From NCBI GenBank assembly GCA_024345305.1, contig BRON01000013.1, positions 682,001-746,000 on the forward strand: DNA of 64,000 nucleotides, in the 5' to 3' direction. Shown here piece after piece: positions 25,203 through 35,934 of the stretch (position 1 is the first letter of the stretch; every line of letters begins with the position of its first letter). The notes under the pieces are model-generated. The model worked only from the letters and a program-made list of their open reading frames with translations, was not told the origin of the DNA and searched no databases. Origin of the DNA: Mrakia gelida. Taxonomy: Eukaryota; Basidiomycota; Tremellomycetes; Cystofilobasidiales; Mrakiaceae. Made by a program: the position numbers and the translations under genes.

Positions 25203-27080
25203 CTACATCCCAACCTTCGACCCCTCCTCTGCAAAATCACGCAAGGCGTTCGAGATCCGTTCTTGGGTCGTCGCTCCCGCGAAACATCCGCACCTCCTGC
25301 CTCGCACCTCCGAAAGCTCCATGATCCACGCCACACCAAACACCACCATCCAAAGAGGTCGTCCGATGTATGGAACGGCCCGAATTGCCCAGAAGGGGAG
25401 AGTCCAGACGCCGTCCGACCTCGGAACCAGAACGGAGAGGAAGAAGGAGGGGAGAGGTTCGTGCCATCGAGGAAGGAAGGTGTAGAAGAGGTAAAGAAGG
25501 AGGCTTGCGTTGAAGATGTCGAAGATAAGGGATGCGGTACTTCCGATGTGGTTTCTGGATGTGAAGAGACGAAGGAAACGGAAAATCAGCTCACGATCAA
25601 CGGAGAGCGATGTCGCAGACAAGGGTGGGAGAGAGATGGGACGCACCTGAGTTTCCGTTTGAAACAGAGCCAGCACGGATATCGAGAAGTCTCGTGAACC
25701 ATAAGCACCGTCCACGGAAGCAAGCAGAGGTAGAAGAACGTGGCCCAGACGAGGCTCGCCGCCATCTCGATCCAGCGACGCGTCCACCATCGTGCGAGGG
25801 TGGGAGGAGAGTAGCCGAGGGAGAGAACGACCGCAGGGATAATGGTCCAGTGTAAGTAGAAGTGTGAATGGTCTTGAACGTGATCGAGCAGGTCGGTGAA
25901 GGCGTTGAAGAGGACGGATGAGAGGGACGGGTGGGAGGGAGGAGACGTATCGCTGAGGGAACGAGAGCGCAGAGCGTGAAATCGTCAGCGTGATAGTCTT
26001 GAGAGCATCGAGGCCTCCCTTGTAGGGCTCGAACGGTCGTTCTACAGACTCACGAAGACGGTTCCTCGACGTCCGTTCGTCCTCCCTCGAGCTCCAGGAG
26101 CAATCGCTCAACGGCCGAAGTGGCGATGTTACGGTACTGATTCTCGAACTCCTCCGAAGCGATGAGGGAAGGTAGATTGTTCCAAATCGAGGAAGGCATC
26201 TTGCCGACGTTTCGAGTCTGTTGAACGAGGAGAAACAAAGAGGGAAGGCGAGCTCGTCGCGTGAGTCGGCGATGAAGTGAAGAGAAAGACGTACCGCGAT
26301 CGCAACGCAGACTGCTACGCCGAGCTCCGTTAGCAGATCGACACTAACATCTCTGAGCAGTAAGAAGGCAAAGGAGAACATGATCCAACGCCTGAAAGGG
26401 AAGTGATGGCGAGGGGAGGAGAAAAGCGACTGACCGACCGAGGTACACGACCAGGGGTTGTGTGGGTCCGAACCAAGGCCAGAAGTATGGACCCAAGGAT
26501 TCCCCGAGTACCTTTCGAGCAAATCCCAGCGAATGGTCGACCAGGATGTACGCGAACTCACGTCTGAAGCGTAAGAGAGGGGCGAGCGACGAGCTGGGAT
26601 CAGTCGCCGTCCGCTCTTCCCTTCGCCACTTCCAAAAACTCACCCTCCTCTCTCCTGTCCATACGTGTTGGCCATGTACGATGCACGAGCCATCCTTCCG
26701 TACTCGTGAGACATCTCGTGGGAGGGTCCTCGTCTCTGAGAGGAGAGAAGAGAAAGAGGAAGACGGTCGGTCGAGTGAGCTTCAAGGAGCCAGGCAGGCC
26801 GTTCCTCTCCTTCGCCTCGCACTCTCACCTGAAGCTCTGTCCCAGATACTTCTTCTTGAGTACAGATGCTAGTATGTCGGACGGCCTCGAAGGTATAGAG
26901 GGCACGATCGGTGTTGTTTCGGATCCGTCGTAGAACTCGAGCTCTCTCTCGAGAGGAAGGAGGAACGAGAGAGGTTGAAGGAGGTGACGCTGGCTGCGAC
27001 AGGGAAAGCGAGATCAGGATCGAGAGTAAGCCTTCGAGCTCTTGAGAAGTTGTATTCTAGGATTCGCTGCTCACGGTCAT
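25203..27080 (-). CDS. Multi-pass membrane protein with C-terminal CGC motif (copy B)
   Basis: Paralog of the gene at 19239-21213, in opposite orientation. The first exon is again two codons, ATG-ACC (27075-27080), followed by exon 26829-26993 ending ...SGTELQ, where copy A has ...IEGQELQ. The next exon starts RRG in both. Shared blocks are REFAYILVDHSLGFARKVLG (copy A REFLRFFVDHFLGFSRVAFG), PLPSFFLSVLVP and a final hydrophobic segment leading to RGRRCGCFAGATTQERISNA. Splice phases at the first three junctions agree between the copies. It lacks the long basic tail of copy A and ends soon after the CGC motif (...DFAEEGSKVGM). Several strongly hydrophobic segments predict a multi-pass protein. 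Family and role are unknown to me; about 430-450 residues by estimate. Confidence 0.72.
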
Positions 27081-27419
27081 GTCTTTGATAGAGAAATAAC
27101 GAGGGACGGAGAAGAAGGAGAGGGTAACCGTCGAGGGAAACAAGAGAAGGAGGAACGCGCAAAATGAGCTCGACGCTTTTCCTTCCTTCCTTCGCCGTCC
27201 CTTCACGACCGAAAACTTCTCCAAATTCCAGATTTATCTCCAGATCTCACCAAGGGCACGAGCGGGCTTACTCTCGTTTCCATGGAAATCAACTCGATGT
27301 GACTCGCCAGCTGCGAAAGGCGGAGACAGCCGCTTCGCCGTCAAGAGCGAGAAAGCTCAAGCGCTTCTTCCTTCCCTCCTTGACTCGCAACACCCACCCT
27401 CTCCTCCCTCCTTCTCAAG
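27081..27419. promoter_or_regulatory. Divergent upstream region with an overlapping upstream ORF
   Basis: Separates membrane protein copy B (-) from the PaiB-like gene (+). An ATG at 27164 opens a frame that runs past 27420 in a different phase from the main ORF. If it lies in the mRNA leader it would be an overlapping uORF able to lower translation of the PaiB-like protein. Transcript starts are not known, so this is only a possibility. Confidence 0.35.
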
Positions 27420-28421
27420 ATGTACATCCGACCCGTCCACGCCGAGCTCGACGTCCCCACTCTTCACACCTTCCTGGAAACGTACCCTCTCGGACTCTTC
27501 ACGACCCACCTCCCTGGACATCCAACGATCGCTCCTCTTCAAACGACTCACATCCCCTTCGTCCTGGATCGTCCTGCCTCCTCTCCCTCCTCCACCACCT
27601 CAGCCGATGGGTCCACCACCTCTTCTCCCTCCTTAGGAACCCTCCGAGCTCACATGGCTCGAGCGAACCCTCAAACGAAGGCCCTTCTTCATACTCTTGC
27701 CGCCGCCTCGACGGACGACTCGCCAACCTCGACCCTCAACGACGAGGTTCTCGTCCTCTTTAACGCTCCCGTTCACTCCTATGGTACGTGGAAGGAACGA
27801 GGAGTCATCCTCGCCCTCTCTACCTCATCTGATTCCTTCTCTTTGATCTCTCTTCTTCCCTCGGTCCCGCGGCGACGACCTCGGACTGACTTCTCGTCGT
27901 TCCCTTCTTCCCTCCTCCTCCTCCTCAAAACAGTAACCCCCTCCTTCTACGTCTCCACCAAACCAACAACAGGCAAAGTCGTCCCTACCTGGAACTACGC
28001 AGCCGTTCAAGTCTACGGTCGGCTCCGAGTCCACCACTCCCTCAAGCCCGATGCGACAGCCGCGACAGGAGCCTTCCTCTCCCAGCAGCTCGACGACCTC
28101 ACGGATCAGAACGAGTCGCGGAGGTTCCGGAAGGAGGGTGGCTGCACCCCCGCGGCTGCGGAGGGAGAGGGCGAAGGAGTGGAGACAAAGAAGGGCTGGA
28201 AAGTAAGCGACGCTCCGTCGAGCTACGTCGAGCTGTTGAAGAAGGGGATCGTAGGGTTGGAGATTGAGATCACTCGGATTGAGGGGAGGTTCAAGCTAAG
28301 TCAGGAGACGAAGGGGGATGATGAGGGGGATTGGAGGGGAGTGGTGGATGGGTTCAATGGACTGGGGACGGAGGATGGGAGGATCATGGCGAGGATGGTA
28401 GAGGAGAGGGGGAGGAAGTAG
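27420..28421 (+). CDS. PaiB-like FMN-binding split-barrel protein
   Basis: PaiB-family proteins are small flavin-binding split barrels, first known as bacterial regulators of sporulation and protease genes and widespread in fungi with unclear roles. Exon 27420-27783 starts MYIRPVHAELDVPTLHTFLE and contains the typical LGTLRAHMARANPQ block and VLVLFNAPVHSY. Exon 27934-28421 continues VTPSFYVSTKPTTGKVVPTW, then NYAAVQVYGRL, the family's most conserved stretch (WNYxxVxxYG). The C-terminal part holds EITRIEGRFKLSQ, also typical. The spliced protein is 283 residues. The 150-nt intron is a multiple of three with no stop, so the unspliced frame also reads through (333 residues). A Ser/Thr insert sits in the N-terminal half. 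Confidence 0.87.
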   Translation: MYIRPVHAELDVPTLHTFLETYPLGLFTTHLPGHPTIAPLQTTHIPFVLDRPASSPSSTTSADGSTTSSPSLGTLRAHMARANPQTKALLHTLAAASTDDSPTSTLNDEVLVLFNAPVHSYGTWKERGVILALSTSSDSFSLISLLPSVPRRRPRTDFSSFPSSLLLLLKTVTPSFYVSTKPTTGKVVPTWNYAAVQVYGRLRVHHSLKPDATAATGAFLSQQLDDLTDQNESRRFRKEGGCTPAAAEGEGEGVETKKGWKVSDAPSSYVELLKKGIVGLEIEITRIEGRFKLSQETKGDDEGDWRGVVDGFNGLGTEDGRIMARMVEERGRK

Positions 28422-28816
28422 GGTGGTTCGAGAAGGGCGGTGGTAGTATCTTCAAGATGATTTATGTACTGGAATGCTTGGTGGTCTCGATGCAAAGATG
28501 CAGCAGTGCTGTTTGAAGTTGATCTGCTCGCGTTCCTTCTGTCGCGACGCGTTCCATCTTTTGCTCGTCTTCTCTTCCTGATTCCACATCCGACGCCGCC
28601 TCAAGACGGACATCGTGCCACTAGGGGCTTTTGTACCTAAGAATTGTCGTTATGAATTGTCGAGTAAGCCTGCAAACTTCCCTCTCCCGTCTCATCCCAC
28701 CCTCGCTCGACCCGTTCGTTTGCTCGCTCTTTCCCTCTTTCCTCGTCTCCTCTCAGCCTCACCGCATAGAATCCTACAAGAACCTCTACAAACACAATGA
28801 AACCATTCCTCCTCAC
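28422..28816. other. Convergent 3' spacer
   Basis: 395 bp between the PaiB-like gene and TVP38, which converge. It holds both 3' ends. I see no gene or repeat in it. Confidence 0.4.
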
Positions 28817-30596
28817 TCAGCGCCCCGCAACCCCTCCATTCGTCGAAGGAAGCACCTCTCCTTCCTCCTCCTCCTCTTCATCCGAGAAATTCATCAACAA
28901 CGCCTCGCCCTCCCCACCCCTCGCGGCGTTCTCCTCGTCCGTGAGGAACGGGTCGGGGATGATGGGAGGCATTTTGGGGAGGTGGAGGAGGAGGGAGTGA
29001 TAGATGTACCTGCGAGAAACGAAGGCGAGGGAGGGAGGGAGAGACGCGTCGAGGGAGGGTCAGCGAGCTGGTTTCGAAGCAGGGAAGGGGACAGAGAGAG
29101 GGTGGGTGGGTGGCTGAAGGGTGGGCGGGGTTGAGAAAAGGAGGGTTTGTGTGACTCACCACCCAGTGAGGAACGAGATGACCGTTGCGAGCACGATCGA
29201 TCCGATGTTGAGGAAGGTCGAGACGCGGTCGTGGGGAGCTTCGGAGTCGGCTAGGTCGTCGAGTCGAGAGCCAACGTAGACTACTAGGATCGTTTTGGGG
29301 AGCTGTGAGCAAGAAAGCACAAGGGAACCAGAACAGAGTCAGTTCCCGGAGGAAAGGGAAGGCGAGAAGAGGAACGAGAAGGAAAGAACGAGACGAACCA
29401 TGCATCTGGAGGAGGGAGCGAGCGAGAAGGACGAGGAGGTCAGCGACGTTTCTGAAATTGAGCGAGTAGGCGAGGGAGGTGACTCACGTAGTAGCGATGA
29501 GGAAATGGAGGTAGGGAACAGCATCAAGCGACTGTGAGAGCAAACGAAACAAGACGAAGGTCAGCTCTCGTCGTTCCTACTCCCCCTCCCTCGCTCTTCT
29601 CGTTTCCACTCACAGCATAGAACCCATTCGACAACGCAAACGGCAAAGGGCACCACCTCAGCGCAATCAACAGCGGCAGACTCTTGGATTTCTGGAGCAG
29701 CAGCACGTAGGAAGAAGCGATCAGCTCAACCTCAAGCGCCTCCCCTCCTCCCTCCTCTCCCCTCCTGCTTCGTCCCTCGGACTCACCACGACAGCCTGAA
29801 AAGCCTCCCACTTCCCTCCCTCCTTCCCCGTCCCCATCATCCTTCCAAACTGCTTCCTGAACACGTATCGATAAAGCAAGAACGCGATGCTCGAGCCTGT
29901 GAGAGTTCCAACGAAGGCGATGGGGATCCCCCGGGCGAGCCCGTAGGTGAAACCGGCGAAGGTGAGGGAGGAGGCGAAGCCGAAGAAGGGGGGGATGGCG
30001 GAGAGGGCTGCGATGATCACGGCGAGGGAGGGGAGGTTAGCGGGGATGGGAGGGGAGGAGGGAGAGGGAGGAGGTGAGGAGGGAAGGGAGAGAGGGCTTG
30101 GGGAGGAGGGAGCAGGGACTGACCGACCATTCCTCCTACGAGAAGGTAACCGGGTGCTCCGAGTGCTTGAATGGAGGCTGCCAGACGGGTGAACTGGAGA
30201 GGCAAAGATGTAGGGGGGAGAAGGGAGCAAGGACGGAGGAAGGAAGGATGGTCAGCTTCGACGTTTGAGCTCGGTCGTCCCACACGCTCTCGCTCGTAGA
30301 TCGTGGACTTACAAAGTTCCCAATCCGAACAGGTCCGATAGCGATGATTCCTGAGATCAGAACCACATGGAAGAGGACGAGGATCCTGGAGAGGCGAGGA
30401 AGAAGCGTTGGTGAGAAGGAAGGAAGCGAGGTGACGAGAAGGAACGGGCTGAGCGAGCTCACCAGATGAGCGCTTTCGTGAACGTCTTGAGCTTGTGATA
30501 CCGTCGTGGTATGGATTTGATGTAGTCGTACGTTTGATCAGGGAGGGCTTTGAGTTGCGAGATCATCTGGCGGCGAGAAGAGGAGGAGGAAGACAT
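28817..30596 (-). CDS. TVP38: Golgi membrane protein Tvp38 (VTT/DedA family)
   Basis: TVP38 belongs to the VTT/DedA (SNARE-associated Golgi) family; relatives such as TMEM41B and VMP1 scramble lipids. The start MSSSSSSRRQMISQLKALPD precedes a basic helix and the first membrane segment (ILVLFHVVLISGIIAIGP). The core VTT domain includes AALSAIPPFFGFASSLTFAG, FTYGLARGIPIAFVGTLTGS and SIAFLLYRYVFRKQFGRMMG, followed by SLPLLIALRWCPLPFALSNG, the R-x-CPLPFxLxNG segment typical of Tvp38. Further hydrophobic segments and an acidic tail (NFSDEEEEEGEVLPSTNGG) end the protein. About six short introns were seen; 29043-29050 is a GACGCGTC in one. It is divergent from BYR4. Confidence 0.88.
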
Positions 30597-31229
30597 GCTG
30601 GTCGTTGGTGGTTGCGAGGCGAGGAGAGGGAGGGCGCGCGTCATCTCGGCTCGCGTTTGGGTTCTCCTGAGCAGATTTTATTGCTGACTTTCTAGCTTGA
30701 GTCTGTAAATATGCATCTTCCTCGAAGCTGCTTGTTTTGATTTCCTGTGTGTTGACGCTCTGTTTTAGTTTCCGTTGGGCCAGATGACCCCTCTCCTCTC
30801 CTCCCTCCCTGCTCTTCTTCGTTGTTCGTGCCTCAACTCTCACCTTTCCCTTCTCCCTCAAAACTCAAGAAACTTCAGCCCAACCTCCTTCCTTCCCTCC
30901 TCCGCCGTCTTTCTTCCCTCCCTCGCCACCTTACCGCCTTCTCTCCCCTTCGACTCCCTCAGCGAACCGCCGTTCCTTTTCCGCTCTCGTCCTTTGAGCT
31001 CAGACCGCCCGCGCGCTCTCCTCCTTCAACCTCGCCTTTCCTTCCTCCCATCCATCGTTTTTCGGAAGGAGTCTCCAACCATCATCTAGGTGAGCAGACA
31101 GACTATATGCACCAGCTTGTTTGGGGCTTCCTTTGTTGACGGTTCGTTCGTTGTTCACCTCCAAACAGAGAGCCGCGTCTCTCGACACCTCGCCCTCCCT
31201 TCCCTTCTCCTCCCTTCGCCCTTCGTCTT
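30597..31229. promoter_or_regulatory. Divergent upstream region of TVP38 and BYR4
   Basis: 633 bp separate the two starts. The BYR4 side contains a probable 5'-UTR intron: CATCTAG|GTGAGCAGAC near 31090 to CTCCAAACAG near 31168. The stretch 30850-31060 is pyrimidine-rich. No TATA element stands out. Confidence 0.45.
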
Positions 31230-34200
31230 ATGTCTCACGCCGTCGAATCCTGGGAAGACGACGAGTCCTTCGCTCTCCCCTCCAACGACTTCAACCCTAT
31301 CCGAATCTCTTCCGCTTCGTCCTACTCCTCGGCTGGAGTTCTAGGAGGAGACGAGGACGACGATGAAGATTGGGGAGTAGAGGACTTTGGAGGAAGAGTG
31401 GGAGCAGGATCCTTCAAGCTCGGAGTCCCTTCTGGTAGTGGAGGAGGGGGAGGTATAGGAGGGTGGGGTACTAGGAGTAGTGATGCAGAGAGGGACGGGT
31501 TCGACGAGATGGACGACGAGGACGAGGACGATAGAACGGACACCCTCAAGGCGGGACAGACCACCATCCGACTCCCTCCTCCCTCCTCCTTCCAACACCC
31601 CTCCTCTTCCTCCTCAAACACGCCTACCCTCTCGACTCCCAAGATGACAGGGACGGTCCGTCGTCTAGCCAACCAATCATCCATATCCTCCTTTGTCATC
31701 CCGCCCGACGTCGACATCGAAGACGGCTTCTCCCTCCCCACCTCCCTCTCCAACCTCAACCTTCGTCCACTCCGCTCCCAATCATCCAGAGCATCCTTCT
31801 CCTCCATCACAATAACAACCTCCGCTTCCAACTCTACCACCACTGCCAACAGCACACCCGGATCCTCCTACACCTGGGGAGATACCCCTTCCTCCTCGTC
31901 CAGTACAAACTCGGGAGGAGCAGCGACGGGAGGAGGATCGTTCTCGAGGAAGTCCAACGGCACCGCTAGCCATCCTCGTCTCTCAGCACCCTCTCCATCC
32001 TCCTCCAGAGTCGGCAACATCCTCCACATCCCCTTCTCTCCTCCCTCCCTCGTTCGCTCGTCCTCGGAAGCAGGAGACCACCCCTCCGAGTCCTCTCTCG
32101 ATTTCGCCGCCGACGCCTCGGAGGACGCAGACGATCTCGATGGAATCGTCCTCTCCGACCCTCTCTTCTTCTCTCGTACCAACGACGTCCGACTTCAAGC
32201 GCTTCTCGACGCCAAAGGGAAGGGACACACCGTCCCAGTCCCTTCGCCTCACCACTCCTCCAACGCCAACTCGTCGCGCTCGGGCAAGAAGGGCGGAGCA
32301 GACAACGTTCGCATCGTTAGCGCTGGAGGAGCGACGGACGAGGACATGAGCTTCGAGGCTGGGCTGGTGATAGACGACGATGTGCCGATCACGATGGGGA
32401 GGTTGGGAAGGGTCAGGTCGAAGGCGAGGAACAAGACGTTGCCTCTGCCGAAGAGGGACGTCGGGGTCAAAGGACGAGCGGTCGGAGGGAGTGGGCTGGG
32501 AGCTGGAGGGACGGTTCCTTCTGGGAGAGTGTCGACGAAGGAGGATTGGGAGAAGGATCTGGAACGAGAACGAGGATGGGGGAGGACGAAGAGCCCAAAT
32601 CCTCCACCAGTCTCGGTGAGAGAGACCTTCCGTCAACCGGACGACCATCACCCCTTTCCCTCCCCTTCCTCCTCCTCCCGACCTACCGCTTCCACCTCCA
32701 CTCGACCTCGACCACCTCAATCTCGTTCAGCAACAGCTGGATCCCTCAGCGTCTCCAACACCCTCAACTCGTCCCCTCCTGGATCGTCCCTCCGAGTCGC
32801 CAAATCCCACGCGAGAATCAATCTCGGACACGGAACCGCCTCTTCCTCCTCTCTCCATCCCTCCTCAGCAGCTCCTCCTTCGCCATCCCCTCATCAGCAA
32901 CCCCACTACCCAGGCTCTCATGCCGCTTCTCTCCTCAGTCGGAAATCATCCCTCCCCATGCTCTTCGCCAACGAACAACAGGAACGTTCGTCAACTCCGT
33001 CGTCCGTCGCTGGATCGTCTTCGGGAGGAGGAACGGCAGCATCAGGTCGCTTTGCAGCTCCTACAGCAGCCAGTCTCGCTCGTCAACGAGATCGTATAGG
33101 AGGTCCAGATCTCTTCAACCCTCCCAACAACTCGTCCACCACCTCCCCTCCAACTTCCTCTCGACCTTCGACTCCCTCTTCCCCTCTCCCTCTCAGTCCA
33201 AGCATGGCCACCGTTCAACCCTTCCATCAACGACTCACCATGCCTACGTCGTCGTCGAGACAGAAGACGAGACCAGCCATCACTCCTCATCTGTTCTCGA
33301 CGGGAAGTCATCCAACGGTCACGACGACGGCTCCTACGCCCAACAGGAGAGCAGGAACGCTTCCCAAGCCCGAGCTGGTCTCGATGCCGAAGAAGAAGAG
33401 GCAGTACGGAGATGGAACGGAGCTGGATGGGTTCGAGGATTTGAAGGTCGATAGGGAGAAGGAAGGGAGGTACAGGGTTGGGAACGCGGCGGGTTCGACA
33501 CCGACGAGACGAGGTGAGTCTATCGTTCTTCTTTCCCTCTTGCCTTGTTTTCGAGCACAGACTGATGGAGCTGCCTTCCTTTTCCCTCTCACTCTTCTCA
33601 TCAGAAACCAAACCCCTCCCTTCCTCCTCGACATCCCCTCCTCCTCCCGCCAACCCTTTGTCGCGTCAGGGCTTCCTTCGCACGAAGCTCACTCAGGTCA
33701 CCTCCTCCCTCACGGCCTCGACAGCCTCGACCGACCTCAAGAGGAAGAAGCCGACCACGGGCGACAAGTCTTCGACGTCGACGTCCAAGTCTGGACCACC
33801 GAGGGCGATCAAACTGATTCGATACATGGGAGATCCCAGTTCGAAAGGTTCGTTCTAGTTTCGTTCGCGTTCTCGTTCTCCTATGTTTTTCTCGAAGCTG
33901 ACCTCTTGCTTCTCTCCTCACCTTTCTCTCTCTCCAGTCGTCCGTCAAATGCGCTACAACCCCAAAACCCTCCGCTGGGAAGGGAACGAATCTGCCCTCC
34001 AAGCCTTCGAAGGTCTTTCCTCCTCCGCTCGACCTCTCCTCATCGCTCACCACACAGGAAAATCAACCACCTCCCTCTCTTCCTTCACCACCACCACCGT
34101 TAACGATCTCCACTCCATCACCACCTCAAACCTCACTCCGTCCAACTCCAACCAAAGCAACCTCAACAGCCACCACCCAGGAAGTCCCGTCTCAGCCATC

Positions 34201-34710
34201 TCCCTCACCGCCAAAGTCGTAGGCAAAATGTGGTTCGACCCGGAACGTATGAAGTGGATCCACATGGGCGGCTTAGCAGACGAGGAAGAAGAAGACGTCT
34301 TCGCTGGCATGGACGACGAGGACGAAGTCGAACTCGCTCTCAAAGGCTCGTCCGCCTCTGGATCTGGATCCATCGCCGAGAGGGAAGAGAAACGCTCTTC
34401 CTCTCGAGCTCGAAGGATCCGCGAGTCTGGAGCGTCCAGTAACAGTGGGACGACGACGACGGCGATGGACTTGGATGATTTCCTTGCTTCGGAGGGAGAG
34501 GAGGATGGGGAGGAGGGAGTGGAGAGGAAAAGGAAGGAGAAGGAGTTTGCTAGACGGTGTAGACTTGCTGAGGAGGGGCATAGGGCGGAGGTTGCTGGGT
34601 GGGGGCTTGGGGTGAAGGTGACGAGGGAGAGGGAGGAAACGAGGTTGTGGGAGATTAGGAGGGTCGCGATGAGGACGGGGAGGGAACGGGAGGGGAGCTC
34701 GAGGAACTAG
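31230..34710 (+). CDS. BYR4: Byr4/Bfa1-type scaffold of the Ras-like GTPase-activating complex for mitotic exit/septation
   Basis: Byr4 (fission yeast) and Bfa1 (budding yeast) pair with Cdc16/Bub2 as a two-part GAP for Spg1/Tem1 at the spindle pole body. The N-terminus MSHAVESWEDDESFALPSND, followed by acidic repeats, is of the family type. A long Ser/Pro/Thr-rich middle (about residues 100-760) is presumably disordered and phosphorylated. The conserved C-terminal part spans two short introns: PRAIKLIRYMGDPSSK, then VVRQMRYNPKTLRWEGNESA, then PLLIAHHTGKS, SLTAKVVGKMWFDPERMKWI and DEEEEDVFAGMDD. These two 'M-x-F/Y-[DN]-P-x-x-x-x-W' motifs are the signature I relied on. Introns lie at about 33514-33603 and 33850-33939; both splice in phase. 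Confidence 0.82.
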
Positions 34711-35934
34711 CTCTTGCTTCGTCGTCGCTTCGGTCTCTAGTCTATCTTTCCTCCTCTCCTCTCATCCCATCACGTCTCATCTACGCTTTCCTCTCTCTCT
34801 CTCCTCCCCTTCGTTTGGTTTCGGTTCTCGTTTCTCTCTCCCTCTTTCGTTTCATCCCATCTCCTCCATTCATTTCGTTTCCATACACACTATATCTTTA
34901 CTTACCCTCTCCTTTCACCGCATCCTACGTACGTATATGTCTTCCCATTCTCTCGCTTTCGTTCTCGATCTCCTACATGTTTTAACGATTCTCTCCTTTT
35001 GACCTTTCGCTCTTCGTTTCACTTCACTTTGCATCGCCCCATCCCATCTCGTCTCTTTTCGTTTCGTTCGGACTCCATCAAGCTCATTTTTCTCATGCTA
35101 TGCATACGTTTCTGCTTTTTTTGGGTTGGGTTGGGCAAACAGAGCGGAGAGGAAGGGGAGGAACTGAAGGGGACGGGGAGGGAGGAGGATCGACGCGTTC
35201 GACGGTCCGTTCGTTCTCTCCTTCCTTCCTCCTCCCTCAACTCATCCGACCTATCCCGAGCGAGCAGGACTGAGCGAGGGCCCGTGACTCAATCCTCTGT
35301 CGTGAAAATCTGGACTGACCCTCTCGATTTGAGGCGACGAGGCGCGTTCGTCGCGATCGAGTTCGCGGTTCATTGCCCTTGGACGAGCGGTGTGTTCTAC
35401 GACCCTTTCGATGGTCAGCTGACGGTTCTGCAGGACGTGCCAAGTGCCAAGCATTTGCATGACTATTTTTGGTCGACTGTATCGAGCTGGCTTCGGGCGA
35501 GGGAGGAGGAGGAGGAAGGACGAGACGCGTCCGATATCTCAAGTCCGAAGGTCGACTCTCAAGCTGGAGTTGGACACGAGTACAATCTTGAAGCATCGGC
35601 TTCCAGATCTATCTTCGGTCTTGTGTAGGTCTGAAGGATAGTGGTGTGGGTAGGGGACCAAGAACGAACGTCCAGCTGCAGCGCGACGCTCGCTCCCCTC
35701 GACGAACCATCGAGGGGCGTCGAGACGACAACGCCAGAGTCCAGGCTCAATCAGAATGAACTTCATCCGAAGTTCTCCTAATCTTTGATGATCTGTGTGC
35801 CCACTGAGCCCGGAAGTCGTCTCTCTCTCTTTCGAAGGAGAAGCTGCTGTTGGCTTCCCTCGATCATCGTTTTGGTTTCCTCAACCACCACCTTCTTTCC
35901 TATCACCATCCCCCTCCCTCTTCCAGGCTCGAAG
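34711..35934. other. Long spacer between BYR4 and the receptor gene
   Basis: The first 350 bp are pyrimidine-rich 3'-UTR-like sequence. A 178-codon ATG frame (35095-35628) is listed separately. The end of the region, CTCTTCCAG just before 35931, looks like the acceptor of a 5'-UTR intron for the receptor gene. Confidence 0.4.
35095..35628 (+). CDS. Possible small unrecognised ORF
   Basis: A single-exon frame from ATG at 35095 to a stop ending 35628 would give 177 residues. The C-terminal part (AIEFAVHCPWTSGVFYDPFD, then DYFWSTVSSWLRAREEEEEG) looks more protein-like than chance, but the N-terminus is low-complexity and codon use is less biased than in the neighbours. I recognise no family. 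It could be chance within the spacer. Confidence 0.2.
   Translation: MLCIRFCFFWVGLGKQSGEEGEELKGTGREEDRRVRRSVRSLLPSSSLNSSDLSRASRTERGPVTQSSVVKIWTDPLDLRRRGAFVAIEFAVHCPWTSGVFYDPFDGQLTVLQDVPSAKHLHDYFWSTVSSWLRAREEEEEGRDASDISSPKVDSQAGVGHEYNLEASASRSIFGLV

Noticed and set aside
30597..31060. Extra coding exon upstream of BYR4
   Set aside because: The pyrimidine-rich open frames have no ATG that joins BYR4 in phase; a 5'-UTR intron explains the splice signals.
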